This document shows, piece by piece, positions 1 to 11,705 of a stretch of DNA of 64,000 nucleotides. The translations under genes and the position numbers were made by a program. The notes beneath the pieces are model-generated. The model made no database searches. It saw only the letters and a program-made list of their open reading frames with translations, and had not been told where the DNA came from. The stretch is from NCBI GenBank assembly GCA_902702965.1, contig CACRXP010000427.1, positions 46,986 to 110,985 on the forward strand, in the 5' to 3' direction. The stretch comes from Spirometra erinaceieuropaei (Eukaryota > Platyhelminthes > Cestoda > Diphyllobothriidea > Diphyllobothriidae). Every line of letters begins with the position of its first letter. The stretch's first letter is position 1.

Positions 1-960
1 AATTCTGACTTAGGGAAATTGTCTTCCTTTTAAAGGAGACTAGCAGAAAGTGTTTGGGAAAAAAGATCAAGGAATAATTTCTCGTAATTAGCGCATTACG
101 AAACCTAGAATTGACGTCGGCAATTTATTTTAATTGAAGTAATACACTAAGGATGACTACGGGAATCACGGAATCTGGGTGATGATGACCAATATCGGCT
201 GACAAATAATGCGACGATCCGGCGAACAACTCAGCTAAAAACTTAACGGGCGATAATCTAGCATATTATTTCCACTAGACTAGCCTGAAATATCTTTCAG
301 TTATACGGGCCACTAAAGTGTGGGGTGCCTTAGGCCAGGGCTATAGTCCCTGCCAACGACGGTTGCTAAGTCACTTTGCGACTCTCTCAATGCTAACTAT
401 TGGAGCAGATTTTAGCTACCCGTCCTTGATCGACCGAAATACGCTTCGATTAGCTGGTTTCACCTTTGCGCACTTACGAGTTAATTTACAATTTAAATCA
501 GGTTAACCGAGAATACTGGCTTTCTGAGTTTACGTGAGCTTGTGGACTAAGGAGATGCTGCAGCGCTAAGGGCGAGAAATTTCATTGAGCAATTTCCATA
601 ACAGAAAGCGATAACAATAGTTCAGAATTGATAATGACAGTACTTATGTTTTACGACCCATCAAAATATATCCGAGAACATAAGAAACTCATTTGAATTG
701 ATAACAAAGTAATTATCACAAATTGCAATATATAAGCCGATCACTAGCGGGAAAAATCAGCGAATACTTGTAAAATAAGGCGGGGATTTTCTAGCATAGA
801 TGTGCCGCTTATGTCTGAAATCTGTGGACCGTAATTGCTGAGTAATATTTAAAGTTTGAAGAATTGCTGAGACACCGTTCGCTGTATAAATTTTTCATGC
901 CGTAATGCTGGTTCTCGATGGCCTGGGTTTAGCAGTGCAATGGTTTATTCGATATGTATG
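1..960. other. No recognisable feature
   Basis: AT-rich sequence. The one frame of about 60 codons has no recognisable motif. I see no repeat shared with the rest of the window. Confidence 0.5.
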
Positions 961-966
961 AGAAGC

Positions 967-1741
967 CGATCTCATAAAATGTTGGCCGAAATTCTGAAAT
1001 GCGTTTTCAATTAAGAAAAATCACTTAGGTGGGCTACTAACATTGCTTATTATGCGGCAAAATGTTGTAATATTCCGGACTTGGCAAGATGTTGGCTTTT
1101 GAATGAACTTCTTTTCGACCTCCTGTAGAAAATGCAAAAGACGGCTACTTAAGTAGCATGTATTTTCCACATTGATTTTCGATGGTCTTATAAATTCGAA
1201 TATATTTTATAAAAAAAAACAGATTAAAATATGCTTTCTTTGACTCGTTCGATAAAGAAACACGCCAACTTAACATTTTATACTCGAAGAAGGAGCATGG
1301 TTAGGTTTTTAAAAAAGTTTCTAATCATGAAATTTTTTAAGGCCGCGCAATGTTTATTCATACAGCATCGTACCTGTCCGTTTACCATTGCTCATGAAAT
1401 GTACAAGAGAGTCCGCATACATTGCAAAAGTTTGTGAAACCTATATGGCCTCGTTTTAAAGGCGCAAGGAAATGTATGATTTACCTTACTCGAAAAGCAT
1501 GCACCTCGTAGGCTAAAATCCCTAAACGCTAATGCAATGGCTCACCAGGCTTAAAATTACCCGGGAGTTGGAAAACCTTTTAAAAACCTAACCATGTCCC
1601 TTCTTTGAGTATAAAATGTGAAGATGACGTCTTTCTTTATCGAACGAGTCAAAGAAAGCATATTTTAATCTGTATTTTTTATAAAATATATTTTAATTTA
1701 TAAGACTATCGAAATGCATGCTACTTACAGAAGATATGCTA
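967..1741 (+). mobile_element. Palindromic foldback/MITE-like element, copy A1 (right end truncated)
   Basis: The left end (CGATCTCATAAAATGTTGG) matches the termini of the complete copies at 4230-5202 and 47556-48541. The stretch around 1170-1320 returns as its reverse complement at about 1590-1720; for example CTTTGACTCGTTCGATAAAG at 1239-1258 is mirrored near 1640-1660. The right arm stops at about 1741, where another copy of the left terminus starts, so the outer right terminus is missing. There is no transposase frame, so it would be non-autonomous. The family is unnamed here; the CAG start is hAT-like but that is weak. Confidence 0.75.
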
Positions 1742-2737
1742 ACTCATGAAATGCCAACCAAAATTTCGAACTGCGTTCCCGTTTCAAAAAGATAAATTAA
1801 GTAATGCTGTAAAACTAACAATGATGCAGCACAAATCTATAATGATCCAATTACCTCAGGGTGTCGGCTTTCGAAAGAACTTATTTTCGGCTGCATGCAA
1901 GATCTATACTCTGCAAAAAATGACTACTTAGTTGGCATGCAATTTTCTCATTGATTTACGATGCCCTTGAAAATTCAATTATGTTTCATGGAAAACATGC
2001 ATAAAAGTATTCATTCTTTTACTTTTTCGGTAGAAAATCACGTTTTCTTCCAATTTCATACTTAAAAGAAGAGTATAATTTGGTTTTAAAAAGTTTCTTA
2101 TTGTGAGATTTTTTAATACCATTAAATGGCCGTTCATGAAACGTCATGTATCTGCTTTTACAAGTGTGGCTTGTACAGTTAACAATATTTCTCAAATCCA
2201 CTGCTTAATTTTATGAACCTCATATGGTCTCCTCTTAACACCGTAGAGAAATGCATAGTTTTCCGTGCACGGAAAATATACAGCTTGTAGTTTTGAAACC
2301 CTGAATGCAATTGTTACAGCAGGTCGGGTTCAAAATTATTCGGGAATAAGAAAAGTGTTTTAAAACCGAATTCTTCTCCTCTTTTGATTATGAAATTGGA
2401 AAAAGACGTGATTTTCTACCGAATTAGTAAAAGGATGAATATTTTTATGCATGTTTTCCATGAAATATAATTGAATTTTCAAGGGCATCGAAAATCAATG
2501 AGAAAATTGCATGCCAAATAAGAAGTCATTTTTTGCAGAGTATAGATCTTGCATGCAGCCGAAAATAAGTTCTTTCGAAAGCCGACACCCCTGAGGTAAC
2601 TGGATTATTATAGTTTGGAATATTACAACATTTTGCCGCATGATAATCAGTCTTTGAAGCCCATCTGGGTAAATTTTCTGTATTGAAAACGCATTTCAGA
2701 ATTTTGGCAAACATTTCATGACATCGGACACTCACTA
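1742..2737 (+). mobile_element. Palindromic foldback/MITE-like element, copy A2
   Basis: It begins with a degenerate left terminus (AACTCATGAAATGCCAACCA) and ends with the matching reverse complement finishing in GGACACTCACT near 2737. The arms at about 1850-2100 and 2380-2600 are long mirror images: GGTGTCGGCTTTCGAAAGAA at 1860-1879 is mirrored at about 2570-2590. The centre (about 2120-2370) is unpaired. Short frames in the arms are by-products of the palindrome. It abuts copy A1 directly, which suggests insertion into, or recombination with, that copy. Confidence 0.78.
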
Positions 2738-4229
2738 TCTAGCCTCATCTATAAATATTTTGCAACGATCGTTTACTAAATTCGATACAATGTATTTTGT
2801 TTATAAAAGAAAAGCCTGACTCATCGTCATTTATTTTACCAGAACGATCTGTGCAGACTAATCTCGTCAAACGAGTTTCAGACGTAACTATGTACACAAT
2901 CAAATGTTCGCAAGTATTCGGAGGCGGCTCCTAAGGCATCCTACCTAATAAAGGTGTGCCGAGAGTTTCCTATGCATTAAACATCATTTCGACAACGTTG
3001 CAAACAAATTATGAACCCTTAAAAGGACAAATCAACAAGTCGGTCTGCAAAACGCATAAATTATTACCCTTTTTAGGAAGCAAAGTTGTCAAACCCTTCA
3101 AAGACAAGTTTACGCAGAGCGCAAGGTCCTTTAGGATACATAGCAGTAGCGTATTCGCGTCACCCATTCCGAAAAGAAAAGTCTTGTTTCGTCCAAAGTG
3201 TAAACCATAAATTATCACACTAGTTGAGTAGGTTATTTATAGCAAAAACAGTGCAAGTTGCTCGAGAAGGTTTAGGGGAAAACCAGAGCACCATGTGGTA
3301 GTAATTAACTCGCGACAGTNNNNNNNNNNNNNNNNNNNNNNNNNNNNNNNNNNNNNNNNNNNNNNNNNNNNNNNNNNNNNNNNNNNNNNNNNNNNNNNNN
3401 ATTTTTTGAAAATGCATGATTAAGTATCAATGTCGCAATTATGTACAAACCGATCTTTAAACAGTGTATAACTTTTTCCGAAATGGATAAAGCTCACAGG
3501 GACGCGTTGAGTAAGATGCTTTTGTTAGAATCCCGCATGATATTGAACACTATCTTAGCACCGAACCAAAAGCGGGGTAATCAGTCGAAATTTTAAAATC
3601 TGAATAGATCTAAGACTACTTGTTGGTAATAGGCTCTAGTAATTTATTACGTCTGTCCTGGAATTCAGATGGATGTGAAATCCAAGCTAGGCATCGATGA
3701 GTTTGGCGATAGTCTAAGAAGAAATAAGCGAAATGACGGTCAAAACCACTCAAAACGGCCGAAAAACCCGCACATTCTTGATTCCCACGTGATCTGTCAG
3801 TTGTGATATGGTTCTTTCTCCCCATACCCTCATTCTTCCTGCTGACACTATCCGAGATCCTATAGCAACCGTAGTCCTCCTTCTTCCAAATCATTGCCAA
3901 TCATTAGAATCGAATGATAGCCTGTACTTGGAAAAATGAAAGGCTTGTACAACCATTATGAACGTTGTCCCACATACAACAGCTGAAGCTGCAGCAAAAG
4001 ATTCAGAAATTTGCTTTCCTATTGATAATAAATGCATGATGGTAATATAAACAGCGGGAAATTGACAAATTGCGTGTCGCGCTATTTGACAGACGGCCAG
4101 AAACTGCTGCATTAAAAAGGTCTACATCATCGATTGTCAGGAAGAGGAGGCAGCAGTTTTAGGAGCGTAAAATACGCTAGGACAGAGCGGAGATTAGATA
4201 GCAGTGATAGTTCGTCTGAATAGTAGCTA
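2738..4229. other. No recognisable gene; contains an assembly gap
   Basis: An 84-codon frame at 2956-3210 and a 94-codon frame on the other strand at 3616-3900 have no domain I recognise and are within chance length for this base composition. Confidence 0.45.
3320..3400. other. Assembly gap, 81 N
   Basis: A run of 81 undetermined bases. Reading frames crossing it are meaningless. Confidence 0.99.
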
Positions 4230-5202
4230 CAGTGAGTGACCGATCTCATAAAATGTTGACTGAAATTCTGAAATGCGTTTTCGATTAGGAAGGACTACTT
4301 AGGCGCGGTTGTAATACTGACTATTTTGCGGCATAATCCTATAAAATTTAAGACTCAACAGGATGTCAGTTTTTGAATACACAGCTTTTCAATCTCCTGT
4401 AGAAACTGTACTCGGTAAAAAGTGACAACTTACGTAGCTTGCACTTTTCCCACTGATTTTTGATGGTCTCGCAAATTCAAATATGTTTTGTAGAATCCGC
4501 AAACAAAATACGCTTTCTGTCAGTCATTTGATAGGGAATCGCGACATTTTGTTCTTGAAGAAGGAGTATTATTAGGTGTCTAAAAGGTTTGATATTTTTA
4601 AGACCGTGCCCTGTTCATTCACAAAGCATTGTACCTGTCTGTTTACCACTGCTTCCCATGAAATGTGAAGCATAGTCCGCATTCATTACAAAGTTTGTGA
4701 AACTTATATGGCATCTTTTTAAAGACGTAAGGAACTGTACGATTTTCCTTACTCAAAAAAGCATGCACCTCGGGGGCTAAAATCCCTAAACGCTAATTCA
4801 GTGGCTCACCAGGCTCAAAATTATTTGGAAATCGAAAACTTTTTAAAAATCTGCTTACGCTCCTTCTTCGAGTATGAAATGTGAAGATGACGTGGTTTTT
4901 ATCAAACGAGTAAAATAAATCATATTTTACCGTGGTTCCTATAAAATATATTTGAATTTATAAGATTATCGAGAATCGGTGGGAAAAATGCAAGCTATTA
5001 AATTAGTCATTTTTTCCCACTATAGATTCTACAGGACAATTGAAAAGCAGTGTATTCAAAAGCTGACATCCTGTTGAGTCTGAAATTTTATAGGATTATG
5101 CCGCAAAATAATCAGCATTACAACCACGCCCAAGTACTCCTTCCTGATCGAAAACGAATTTCAGAATTCCAGTCAATATTTCATGAGATTGATCACTCAC
5201 TG
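4230..5202 (+). mobile_element. Palindromic foldback/MITE-like element, copy B (complete)
   Basis: A 973-bp element starting CAGTGAGTGACCGATCTCAT and ending in the near-perfect reverse complement (GATTGATCACTCACTG). The terminal arms pair over roughly 300-350 bp on each side with scattered mismatches. The middle (about 4590-4850) is unpaired but resembles the middles of copies A1 and C. An 89-codon frame starting at 5050 lies mostly in the right arm and is not a gene. I see no clear target-site duplication: the flanks are TAGCTA before and AAGGTG after. Confidence 0.85.
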
Positions 5203-8200
5203 AAGGTGTCTATTTATGATCAAGAAATTAGGGATATTGTCTCCCTACTAGTGGAAAATCAGATGCGATATTTAATAACTGTTTTCACGAACGCGAAAAC
5301 AGAGGTAGCAGACTCATAATACCGTAGAACATGGAAAGGTAATAACTAAACAATTAGAAATGTTATGCTGACGCAGGTAGAGTTAGCTGCACGACAAATC
5401 CCTCTCAAATGAATTATGAACCGAGGAAGAAAAATTGATAGACTTGATCGATGGAGGCCTGGAGCTCTGTATACAGTCACCTGACTTTTCTTCAACAAAT
5501 TGTTATTTTCCTCGTCAAGTGGAGCTGGTTCCCTAGAATTCAGTGTTCCACTACCGGGAAGTTACGACTGTTTTGCTTGCGTATTTTGTTAATTTCAAGG
5601 CTACAATTGCTTGAATAACTATTTTGCAATCAGTTTGGAAGATGGACTGTTCATTGTAATCAAACCAAATTGAGTATTGAAGATACGTTTTGCTGAACTA
5701 ATGGGTTTTAATTAACGTCCAGAAAACCCGCTGACGCGGCTCAAAATACTCATTAGCGTGGGAAATTTAGCATGATCGAGACAGACCACTGAAATCGGAC
5801 TTTGAGGGGTAGAACAAACTCAATAGGGTGGCTCCGCATGCAGACGGGGCTCGCTAGAAGCCATCGCACTAAGTGATATGCAGTATAGAAAATTTCTGTT
5901 CAAAACGGTTTGGAAAGGCCAAGGAAGTTGAAAATAGTCAGTCAGCTATTTGTCGGTGGTCCTAGCCTTATGGTGGTTATAATTGTCAGGTAGGCATTAA
6001 ACGCGGTTCGTGTAAATGGATAGTCCTTCAGCATTGTTTATGGACGTAGTTTATAATTTACGGGTTAATTATGAGGAACAGGTCATCCTGCATTTTGCTG
6101 CGAGATCTAATTAATAAAATCGTCATGCAGTAAAGCTGGCCTCTGAACCTAACCTAAAATTTTAAACTCGTTGCAAAAGAGGTGATAGCTTTACATAATC
6201 ACTCCTGAAAATTCATTTAAGCAAACGAGGAACAACGGGGGCATATAGCATCTAATCTTTAGAAACATGCATAAGTCCTGGAAACTAGTTAATTCGGAGG
6301 TTTGAAGAGGCGCTTCGATCTTCATCTTGGGGGGATATGTTGAATTCGGTTACACCATTTTGCTTTAGTTGATGACGCCAATTTAGCCAGGGGGCCACTT
6401 CAGTCTTCACTGTTTTTCCGGTGATTCCTGCAAATGAATTATCTCTCCGGCTAGCACTTAGACGATATTTTTGTGACGAATTTTCAGTGGTTACTCTTAC
6501 TAATTAAATTTTGCACATTTTCAGAATTCTTTCTGTAGATTGGGATAAGTGTTAGCGGTTGCGGCGGATTTAAATCAGGGAAGTTGAGGCCTCCTTGCCA
6601 TCGTGCGGTCACTGATTCCATCTGGGGAAGGCAGCAACTTCAATAATGTAGTTTCAAACAATTCGAAACTATTTGCGAAGGACCAGATTTGATTGTCCAT
6701 TGTGGTACTCAAAAGGTGATGGGCATTTCAAGCTATCAGAATGAAGGACAAATAGGGAGGTAGGTGAACACAGTCAGGTACAGTCTCTGTATATATCTCC
6801 GATTAAAAATCTTATAATCGGCAACCATGTGAAAGCCTGAACCCACTTTTAAGGTCCATTTTCCTACTCCCTTCCCCTGAAGGGAAATGAACCCCTTTCT
6901 TAATATAGCTACTTGTACATTTCGGGCGATGCTCAAATTGCAATGTGCACTCAAATTCTGCATAACCAGAACACGCTCAAAGTATCTTTTGGCTGTCATA
7001 TGCACGGGACTTGGCTACTGCGCTTGGGAGCCGTGCCCTTTGTGAGCGCAGTCAAAATGTGTCCCGGACATGGCTGATCCCCAAACGTCTTCATAAGGTA
7101 GTGTCCAGTGGCTGAGATGACATAAAGTCCCCGTAGACGCAATCTAAAGCAGACCGACTCCGTCGTATTGTACGAGACAGTCGAATCACAGCTAGCTCAG
7201 GTGCGAAGGTATACGCCAGGAAATATCAGTTGGTTTATGCAGCGGGGTGTGGCATGTGAACTCTGTGGACGGCAGAGTTTCTTGCAGCTGCAGTTGACAG
7301 CTGTTCACAGATGCAGGCATTTAATTTATGTAAAAAATGGATACTTTCAGATATGTGGCTTTCTGTCTACTCGCAACGGGTCTCTTACAGGGTCCTAGTG
7401 TCTTTTGCGCGCGCTTTGGCTTGAATGATCAGAATAAACCTCACGTTTCCGGTGGGCTTGCGAGTCCCCAGTCCAGGTTTAATAGCAATAAGGTTCTCCA
7501 AGTCGGTAAGTAAGCCGGCCACGTCCTCCTTGCTACGTTCCAGACTTTCCTCTTTGCGCTCAAATCAACAGCTTCCAAGATCCAAGAGTGGGCTATCTAT
7601 CACATTGGGGTTGACATCCTTATGCACTTTTTCGCGTCTTCTGCGTTATAAATAAATCTTGTTCGGCAGAACATGGGATCAAAGAATGTCACAAACGCTC
7701 ACTTTGGTTGTATTCGAAATGCTGTTGAAAGAAGAATCCCCTATGGATGAGTCGCGTGAACGCGAATAACAAAATATTAAAAGATTCTTGGAACCAATTC
7801 GAAAAGCGATCAAGTTATAGATTATACATTTCCCAAATTGGCATACCATATAAGGGAAACCGAAGGCCTCTTTGCCTATTTTCCTGGTGTTTTGGAAGGG
7901 GAAACGGCCTTCCGTCGTCCCTGGGATGTGGTAATTTCGCCTTTGGCAACATCTGACGGTGTTAACAACCGCGCTGCACGCTTTCTGGTTAAAGGTCAAG
8001 CGGTTGCGACTTCAAAAAGTGTGGTGTTATCACAGTGGCTGCGCCACCCCTTTCTGGTGCTGTAGACCAGCCGGGGAGTGCTGTTGTTTGCGCCACGTCT
8101 CCACCGTGCAGGTACTGTCTGGGCTTGCACTGGCATGCCCTGGGGCTTGACTTCATGAATTGAGTGAAATAAAGCTACGGATTCCCGGATTTTCCGTTCT
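5203..8200. other. No recognisable gene
   Basis: Several frames of 70-106 codons lie on both strands between 6.7 and 8.15 kb, but they overlap one another and show no family motif. Nothing here is shared with the repeats identified elsewhere. Confidence 0.4.
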
Positions 8201-8204
8201 CGAT

Positions 8205-8350
8205 AATGGACACGGGAATAAGAACCTACTTAATACAGGTGCTCTTGCGCCAAATACCAGGCGATGGGACACCTATTCCCGTGTCCTGACTTTGACCCCT
8301 CAGTAAATATAACCCTCCTAACCCCGACACTAGCCTTAACTCTAACCGAC
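8205..8350. repeat. Telomere-like inverted-end element, copy 1
   Basis: GGACACGGGAATAAGAACC at 8207-8225 is followed by TAATACAGGTGCTCTTGCGCC. A second, inverted end (CCTATTCCCGTGTCC) lies at about 8273-8287, and a degenerate CCCTAA-type stretch (AACCCTCCTAACCCC and similar) runs to about 8345. The same modules recur near 50.1, 51.5, 52.5 and 59.0 kb. Confidence 0.65.
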
Positions 8351-9214
8351 CCCACTGAAATTTAGTGCAAGACCGCTTGTTATAAGGGGTTGCATGTTTG
8401 CGTCCCCTGCTGAAATTCCGTTACGGCACCAAACCTAACCGGAGCCCAGTTCTAGCGTCATGCTGGTTATAAAAAACCTACGAGAGGCTCTTTGTATGGT
8501 GCACTAACCTTATAATCCTCAGTAGAATCTAGTGTAAGTGTCCATCGGACGTAAAAGCAATTATAATCGAGTTGACCACTAGTGACACTCCCAAAAAACG
8601 CAACATATATGAGGGGTGTTTAACATTTCGTCAGCTTATGCCAAATGATGAAGTGAAATTCACATATACATGATGAGATTTAATTTGTGTTTGGAATTTC
8701 GGATGCTTCTTTGCAAAATTTAGGTTGAAAACAGTTATGAGAACGACTGTTTTTGACAATCTTTCCTCAAAATATTACAGCGCTTTAAACAATCAAACGT
8801 TTAACGTGCCTTACAAAATGTGCTCACAGGGGATTACTATTCATAGGTAAAGAGAAGATGGTTAAGTAAATGCTGTAATCAGCGGCTTTACAAAAATAGA
8901 AGATGATAGTATGGCGTAAGCAAACACCCTGACCAACGGATAATAAGATTGTTGGATAGACGTGCGTTGGGTCACAGCAAACGCAAGTTCTTCACGAATT
9001 CATTCAGCACGAGGGAAACAAAATATTGAAGCTGTACGGACGTCGTCCCGGTCGATTCTGTGATATGTTACCTTAGGAATGTGGTGTGGGTACCTGAGAG
9101 GTAACTTGAAGTAACCCTTTTTGTTTGCCTGATGTGCAGAATTCATAATAAAACCTCGTTACATAAGTTTAAAGTTTTGGTCGGATCTTATTTCGCTGCC
9201 GTATCTGCAGTAGA

Positions 9215-9290
9215 CAAGCCCAGCCTAACCCCTAACCGTGACCTCAATCCATAACCCTGACTCCTAGTCCTAACCCTTTACAGGTACGGC
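9215..9290. repeat. Degenerate CCCTAA-like tract
   Basis: CCTAACCCCTAACCGTGACC, then ATAACCCTGACTCCTAGTCCTAACCC: imperfect telomere-type repeats on the C-rich strand. They are flanked by non-repetitive sequence without clear inverted ends, so this could be a decayed core of the same element or an independent interstitial tract. Confidence 0.6.
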
Positions 9291-11120
9291 TACGAAGTAA
9301 GATCTTGCCGCTTTTTGAAAAAATTTTTTATCCTTGCATGGCTTAGTTAACCGTCCTGACACGTCCAAGTCCCCTTCCCCTTTTAAGCATGTGGCTGCCT
9401 GTGAGCCCTTTCTTCTCGGCATTTTATACGAACTAGATTACGCATGATGGCTTCTGCTACAGTGCCTCTAAGATTTGTGACAATGTTCTCATTCGAAATT
9501 AGTGCAAATCCTGTACTTTCTTATTCTCGACGAGGATATTTTCGTCTTGTTTTAGTCTATTGAGTCTGATAAATTGGATTTCTCTCAGGGGACTCCTGAT
9601 CTTTGCAGTTTTGTTCATAAATTGGTGGTGACCGATAATCAGAATGGGTTTTGTGAAAGGAAAGTGAAATCAGTCGTTGGTTTCGATTGGCTAAGGGAAA
9701 AGCACCATTGGGAGATGTGCATTTTAGACAATGGAAGCGAAGTTAGGCAATTAAAATGCCATTTCCGGCTAGAACTCCCAACGACTTCTGTTCCTCAGAC
9801 TAAGTATAGCCATGTTTTCGCCAAGTAGATCTAAGTTCGCTGCGCACCGTAGGGTAAATGTTCAGGGGAAATGATTTGCTAATCAGGTTAATCGCAGGAG
9901 AAGAAAGAAAGACACACAGTTGACGTAGAACTGGATCAGGAACCACGCCTCCTTTCCGCCAATCCGATCATACTTTACTTAAAATTAATTGTGGCTTTTG
10001 CCTATGACAGAGAGCAGTTGCCTCGGCTATTTGATGTTCAGAGTAAAGGTGTCCCAAAAATCTTTATATCCCCATTACGGGTTTACTACTCTGCGACGCA
10101 AAATTTCGCATACGCAAAGAGGCGGAAAAAACGTCTTCTCTAAGATCCTTTCTTAACTTGGCCACTGGTTAATATTCTTAAAAAAATATAAAAGAACGTT
10201 AAAATGCCCTTAGATAAAGCGTGGACGAGCCAGGAAAAGTTAAGGTTCACGAGCAGAGGGGGTTTAAAAATTAAGGTTTCTAATTGACTGCTAGGAGCAG
10301 GTGTGCGTTTAAAGTGCTCTTGGGAATTAAACTCTTATTTCAAAGAGTGAAATCTCTGAAATTTAGTTGTATATATGAAAAACTGTCTGCCCTTATTTCA
10401 GTGCATTGTTGTTAACAGACATTTTAGGAGATTAGTATGTACGCAAGCACCATTCCGTTAATCATAGATTTAACAATCAACAGTCTCCGCTATGTTATTT
10501 AGCAAGCAAGAGAATCCCAACACGAATTTAGTGATATCTGATAGTTAGATGGTCACATTTCAGGGCCTTTAGTTGCAAATATGTTGAATAATGGTCAAAC
10601 AATCTCAACTGCTAGCACTCCGTTACGAATCGGCACGCTAAATAGGTATAGGCGAGGGATTTCGATGTTGCCGGACCAGGTTAACTTTTCTAAAACCTGA
10701 AGCTTATTGGATTTTTTCTGGTCAAAATCAGAAAAACCTTATTCCACGAACATTACTGCAGTTTTGCTTAGCCGCCTCTGCAAACCCTTGACTGTGCTAG
10801 CATATTCTCCTCGTCAGTAATGCGGAAATTGCAGGCATGTTTGAAGTCGAAATTTTAATTACGCTGAAACGCGACCGCATCAACGTAAGAAACGCTCTGT
10901 GAGAAACTGGTCTTCCAGAGAGTTTACATGGACGACAGTCCACCAAAAAGGGCTTTCCAACTGTTTAATGGAAAGGGCTTCTTCTCACGCTGCCGTATTG
11001 AGGGTACCCGGCCAGTGAATATCTACATGGTCGCCTGAGCCCTGCTGTTGCGCAGACACACCGAACGACCTGGAGAAACAGGATTTTCCAAAGTTCTTCC
11101 TTACTTTGTCCTGAAGGCAG
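9291..11120. other. No recognisable gene; the last part is probably upstream PLE debris
   Basis: A frame of 84 codons at 9574-9828 has no motif I know. From about 10.87 kb the composition becomes GC-richer and may be decayed upstream sequence of the PLE fragment at 11149, but I cannot align it by eye. Confidence 0.4.
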
Positions 11121-11148
11121 AAGGAGGCCGCCCGTTCAGACCTCCTCT

Positions 11149-11439
11149 GTGTGCACTTACACCTTTATGAGTTCCTACGGAGCGAGTTATATTGATCGGA
11201 CAATTAGCCATCTGTCCATGTGTGTGTGAAAGCACACTCCTGCTCAGCTAAAACAAGGAAGGTCAGCCCCTAGCGTAATCATGACTTACCTGGTCGACAG
11301 CGGCCACCGAGTAGGCGTAACTGAAGGATTCAGACTGCTAGCCAAGCACTCAAATTCCCTGTCTCAGCGGATGCTTCTGGCGGCGGAGGCGGCGGTCATA
11401 GGGTTAGCTGGTAAGATGTGTTTATGTAGCCGCACCTGA
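11149..11439 (+). pseudogene. Penelope-like element fragment: decayed GIY-YIG domain
   Basis: The frame starting at 11149 reads VCTYTFMSSYGASYIDRT, a clear counterpart of the GIY-YIG opening seen in the PLE at 33 kb (VCMYSFTCSC, then YIGRT). It then meets an in-frame TGA at about 11227-11229, continues with VDSGHRV and QRMLLAAEAAVI, and ends at TGA 11437-11439. The VDSGH block and the following LLA.E segment match the 33-kb and 43-kb fragments. The YIG triplet has become YID and there is an internal stop, so the copy is dead. The reverse transcriptase part is not recognisable. In a live element this domain nicks DNA for target-primed insertion. Confidence 0.75.
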
Positions 11440-11635
11440 CGGACAAAATACTGGTGACCTATTTAGTTATTTTGAAATGGTGTGACTACGTTGGCATGGT
11501 GTTGCTGTGCGTTAAAGCGTGTTCTGTTGACTGCTCTGTTTATTTGTTGTCGTGTCTACCTTTTTTGGCCGAATGCCTGTGGTCCTTCTTAACTTTCGAC
11601 CTGTCGTCTCATTCTGACTTTCGCGTTGGATATTC

Positions 11636-11705
11636 CAGGGTTAGGGTTTAGGCTTGCGGTTAAGGATTGGGGGATTAGGGCTTAGGGTTAGGGATAGGGT
11701 AACTA
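11636..11705 (+). repeat. Degenerate TTAGGG-like tract
   Basis: Contains GGGTTAGGGTTTAGG and further units such as GATTAGGGCTTAGGGTTAGG with single-base drift. The G-rich strand is the plus strand. It lies about 200 bp downstream of the PLE fragment. The flatworm telomere unit is TTAGGG, so this is either an interstitial telomere-type tract or the core of the inverted-end element. Confidence 0.7.

Noticed and set aside
1231..1437. 68-codon frame in the palindromic element
   Set aside because: It lies in an arm of the foldback element, is AT-rich, and is not kept in the other copies.
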